Below are positions 5,383 through 5,852 of a stretch of DNA of 5,852 bases, piece by piece; the stretch's first letter is position 1; each line of letters opens with the position of its first letter. The stretch comes from an uncultured Clostridia bacterium (GTDB lineage Bacteria; Bacillota; Clostridia; Christensenellales; Borkfalkiaceae), in NCBI GenBank assembly GCA_947174975.1, contig CAMWLA010000079.1, positions 1-5,852 on the forward strand, given 5' to 3'. The notes beneath the pieces are model-generated. The model saw nothing but the letters and a program-made list of their open reading frames with translations. It was not told where the DNA came from and ran no database searches. Both the position numbers and the translations under genes were made by a program.

Positions 5383-5852
5383 TATTGACGATTATCGTTT
5401 CTATTTTTCCGGCGTCCGTCTTTGTTATAAGCGCAACCGCCTTTTTATACAGCGCAAGCTGTTTGGAATAAGTTTCTATAAGTTGCTCTGCACTTTTGTG
5501 CGAATATTTATAGTCTATTATTTTATATCCCTCGTCCGTCTTTGCAAGCAAATCTATCGCGCCTTGCAAAAGTACGTAGTCGGACGCGGTCGTGTCAAGA
5601 ATTTCGTTTGCGGGAAGTCTGCACAAAAATTCCTTTTCTCTATAAAGGGTTGCGCCGTGAAGCTTCGAGAAAACGGGAATATTCAGAATCTGAGTAAGCG
5701 TATCAACATCTAAAAGATTATACTGTTCGTCGGATATCAGCCCCGCCTTTAAAAAGCTTTCTTTCTCTTGCGCTATTCCTTGCTTGTCCTTTACAGAAAA
5801 GTCGCACAGCTCCAAAAATCTGTGGTAGGCAATTCCGCGCTCCGTTCCCGTT
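5354..5852 (-). CDS. addA: ATP-dependent helicase/nuclease subunit A, C-terminal nuclease domain (partial)
   Basis: The reading frame enters from the right edge of the window without a start, and 165 C-terminal residues are visible. They form the PD-(D/E)XK nuclease domain that ends AddA, the helicase-nuclease that processes double-strand breaks with AddB for RecA-dependent repair. The visible order matches the family: ERGIAYHRFLEL (His of motif I) at 5842-5807, then YREKEFLCRLPA, QGAIDLL (catalytic Asp), IIDYK (catalytic Asp and Lys), and YSKQLALYKKA near the end. DYK is followed by YSHKS, where many AddA proteins have a Thr directly after the Lys. A TTG at 5815 could be read as a start, but the conserved His motif lies upstream of it, so this is a fragment of a longer gene. 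A RecB-like or stand-alone nuclease is less likely given the RGxAYHxFLE pattern. Confidence 0.87.
   Translation of the reverse strand, partial: TGTERGIAYHRFLELCDFSVKDKQGIAQEKESFLKAGLISDEQYNLLDVDTLTQILNIPVFSKLHGATLYREKEFLCRLPANEILDTTASDYVLLQGAIDLLAKTDEGYKIIDYKYSHKSAEQLIETYSKQLALYKKAVALITKTDAGKIETIIVNIFRKEQINL

Noticed and set aside
5354..5815. Stand-alone 153-residue nuclease starting at TTG 5815
   Set aside because: The frame stays open to the window edge, and the conserved RGIAYH motif lies before the TTG, so this is the end of a longer addA gene.
1..5852. Defence island, prophage, transposon or CRISPR content
   Set aside because: No transposase, integrase, phage or Cas-like sequence, no spaced repeat array and no terminal inverted repeats were seen. 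AddA is a core repair protein and not by itself evidence of a defence system.

Overview
The window looks like an ordinary chromosomal segment of a Bacillota bacterium, most likely an anaerobic member of the class Clostridia. The basis is the gene content: tandem YitT-type membrane proteins, a short clostridial-type NadB next to NadC, a tandem PRC-barrel protein, and an AddA-type rather than RecB-type recombination nuclease. Shine-Dalgarno sites of the AGGAGG/GAGGTG kind agree with this. No mobile element, CRISPR array, tRNA or rRNA was seen, and coding density is very high. The longest gene-free stretch is 133 bases.

Layout from left to right. (1) Positions 1-1870, plus strand: the likely last codons of an unseen upstream gene, then two YitT-family (DUF161 + DUF2179) membrane proteins joined by an ATGA start/stop overlap, apparently one operon of tandem paralogues. 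(2) Positions 1866-1905: a perfect 18-bp inverted repeat that can end transcription from both sides. (3) Positions 1921-4045, minus strand: nadB and nadC, overlapping by 23 bases. They encode the first and third steps of de novo NAD synthesis from aspartate. The middle gene, nadA, is not in the operon or the window. (4) Positions 4046-4178: a divergent intergenic region with a good sigma-A-type promoter for nadB and repeated TTGTA-type elements. (5) Positions 4179-4694, plus strand: a PRC-barrel protein. (6) Positions 4691-5305, minus strand: a three-helix membrane protein that I do not recognise, meeting the PRC-barrel gene tail to tail with a four-base overlap. Its leader is almost entirely a hairpin. 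(7) Positions 5354-5852, minus strand: the C-terminal nuclease end of addA, running off the window.

The only clear functional unit is nadB-nadC (quinolinate synthesis, then conversion to nicotinate mononucleotide). The two YitT proteins probably act together, but their substrate is unknown. I found no convincing new multi-gene system. The items most worth a second look are regulatory or structural: the very short predicted nadB leader, the TTGTAAA elements bracketing its promoter, the leader hairpin of the 204-residue membrane protein, the unrecognised membrane protein itself, and the missing nadA.
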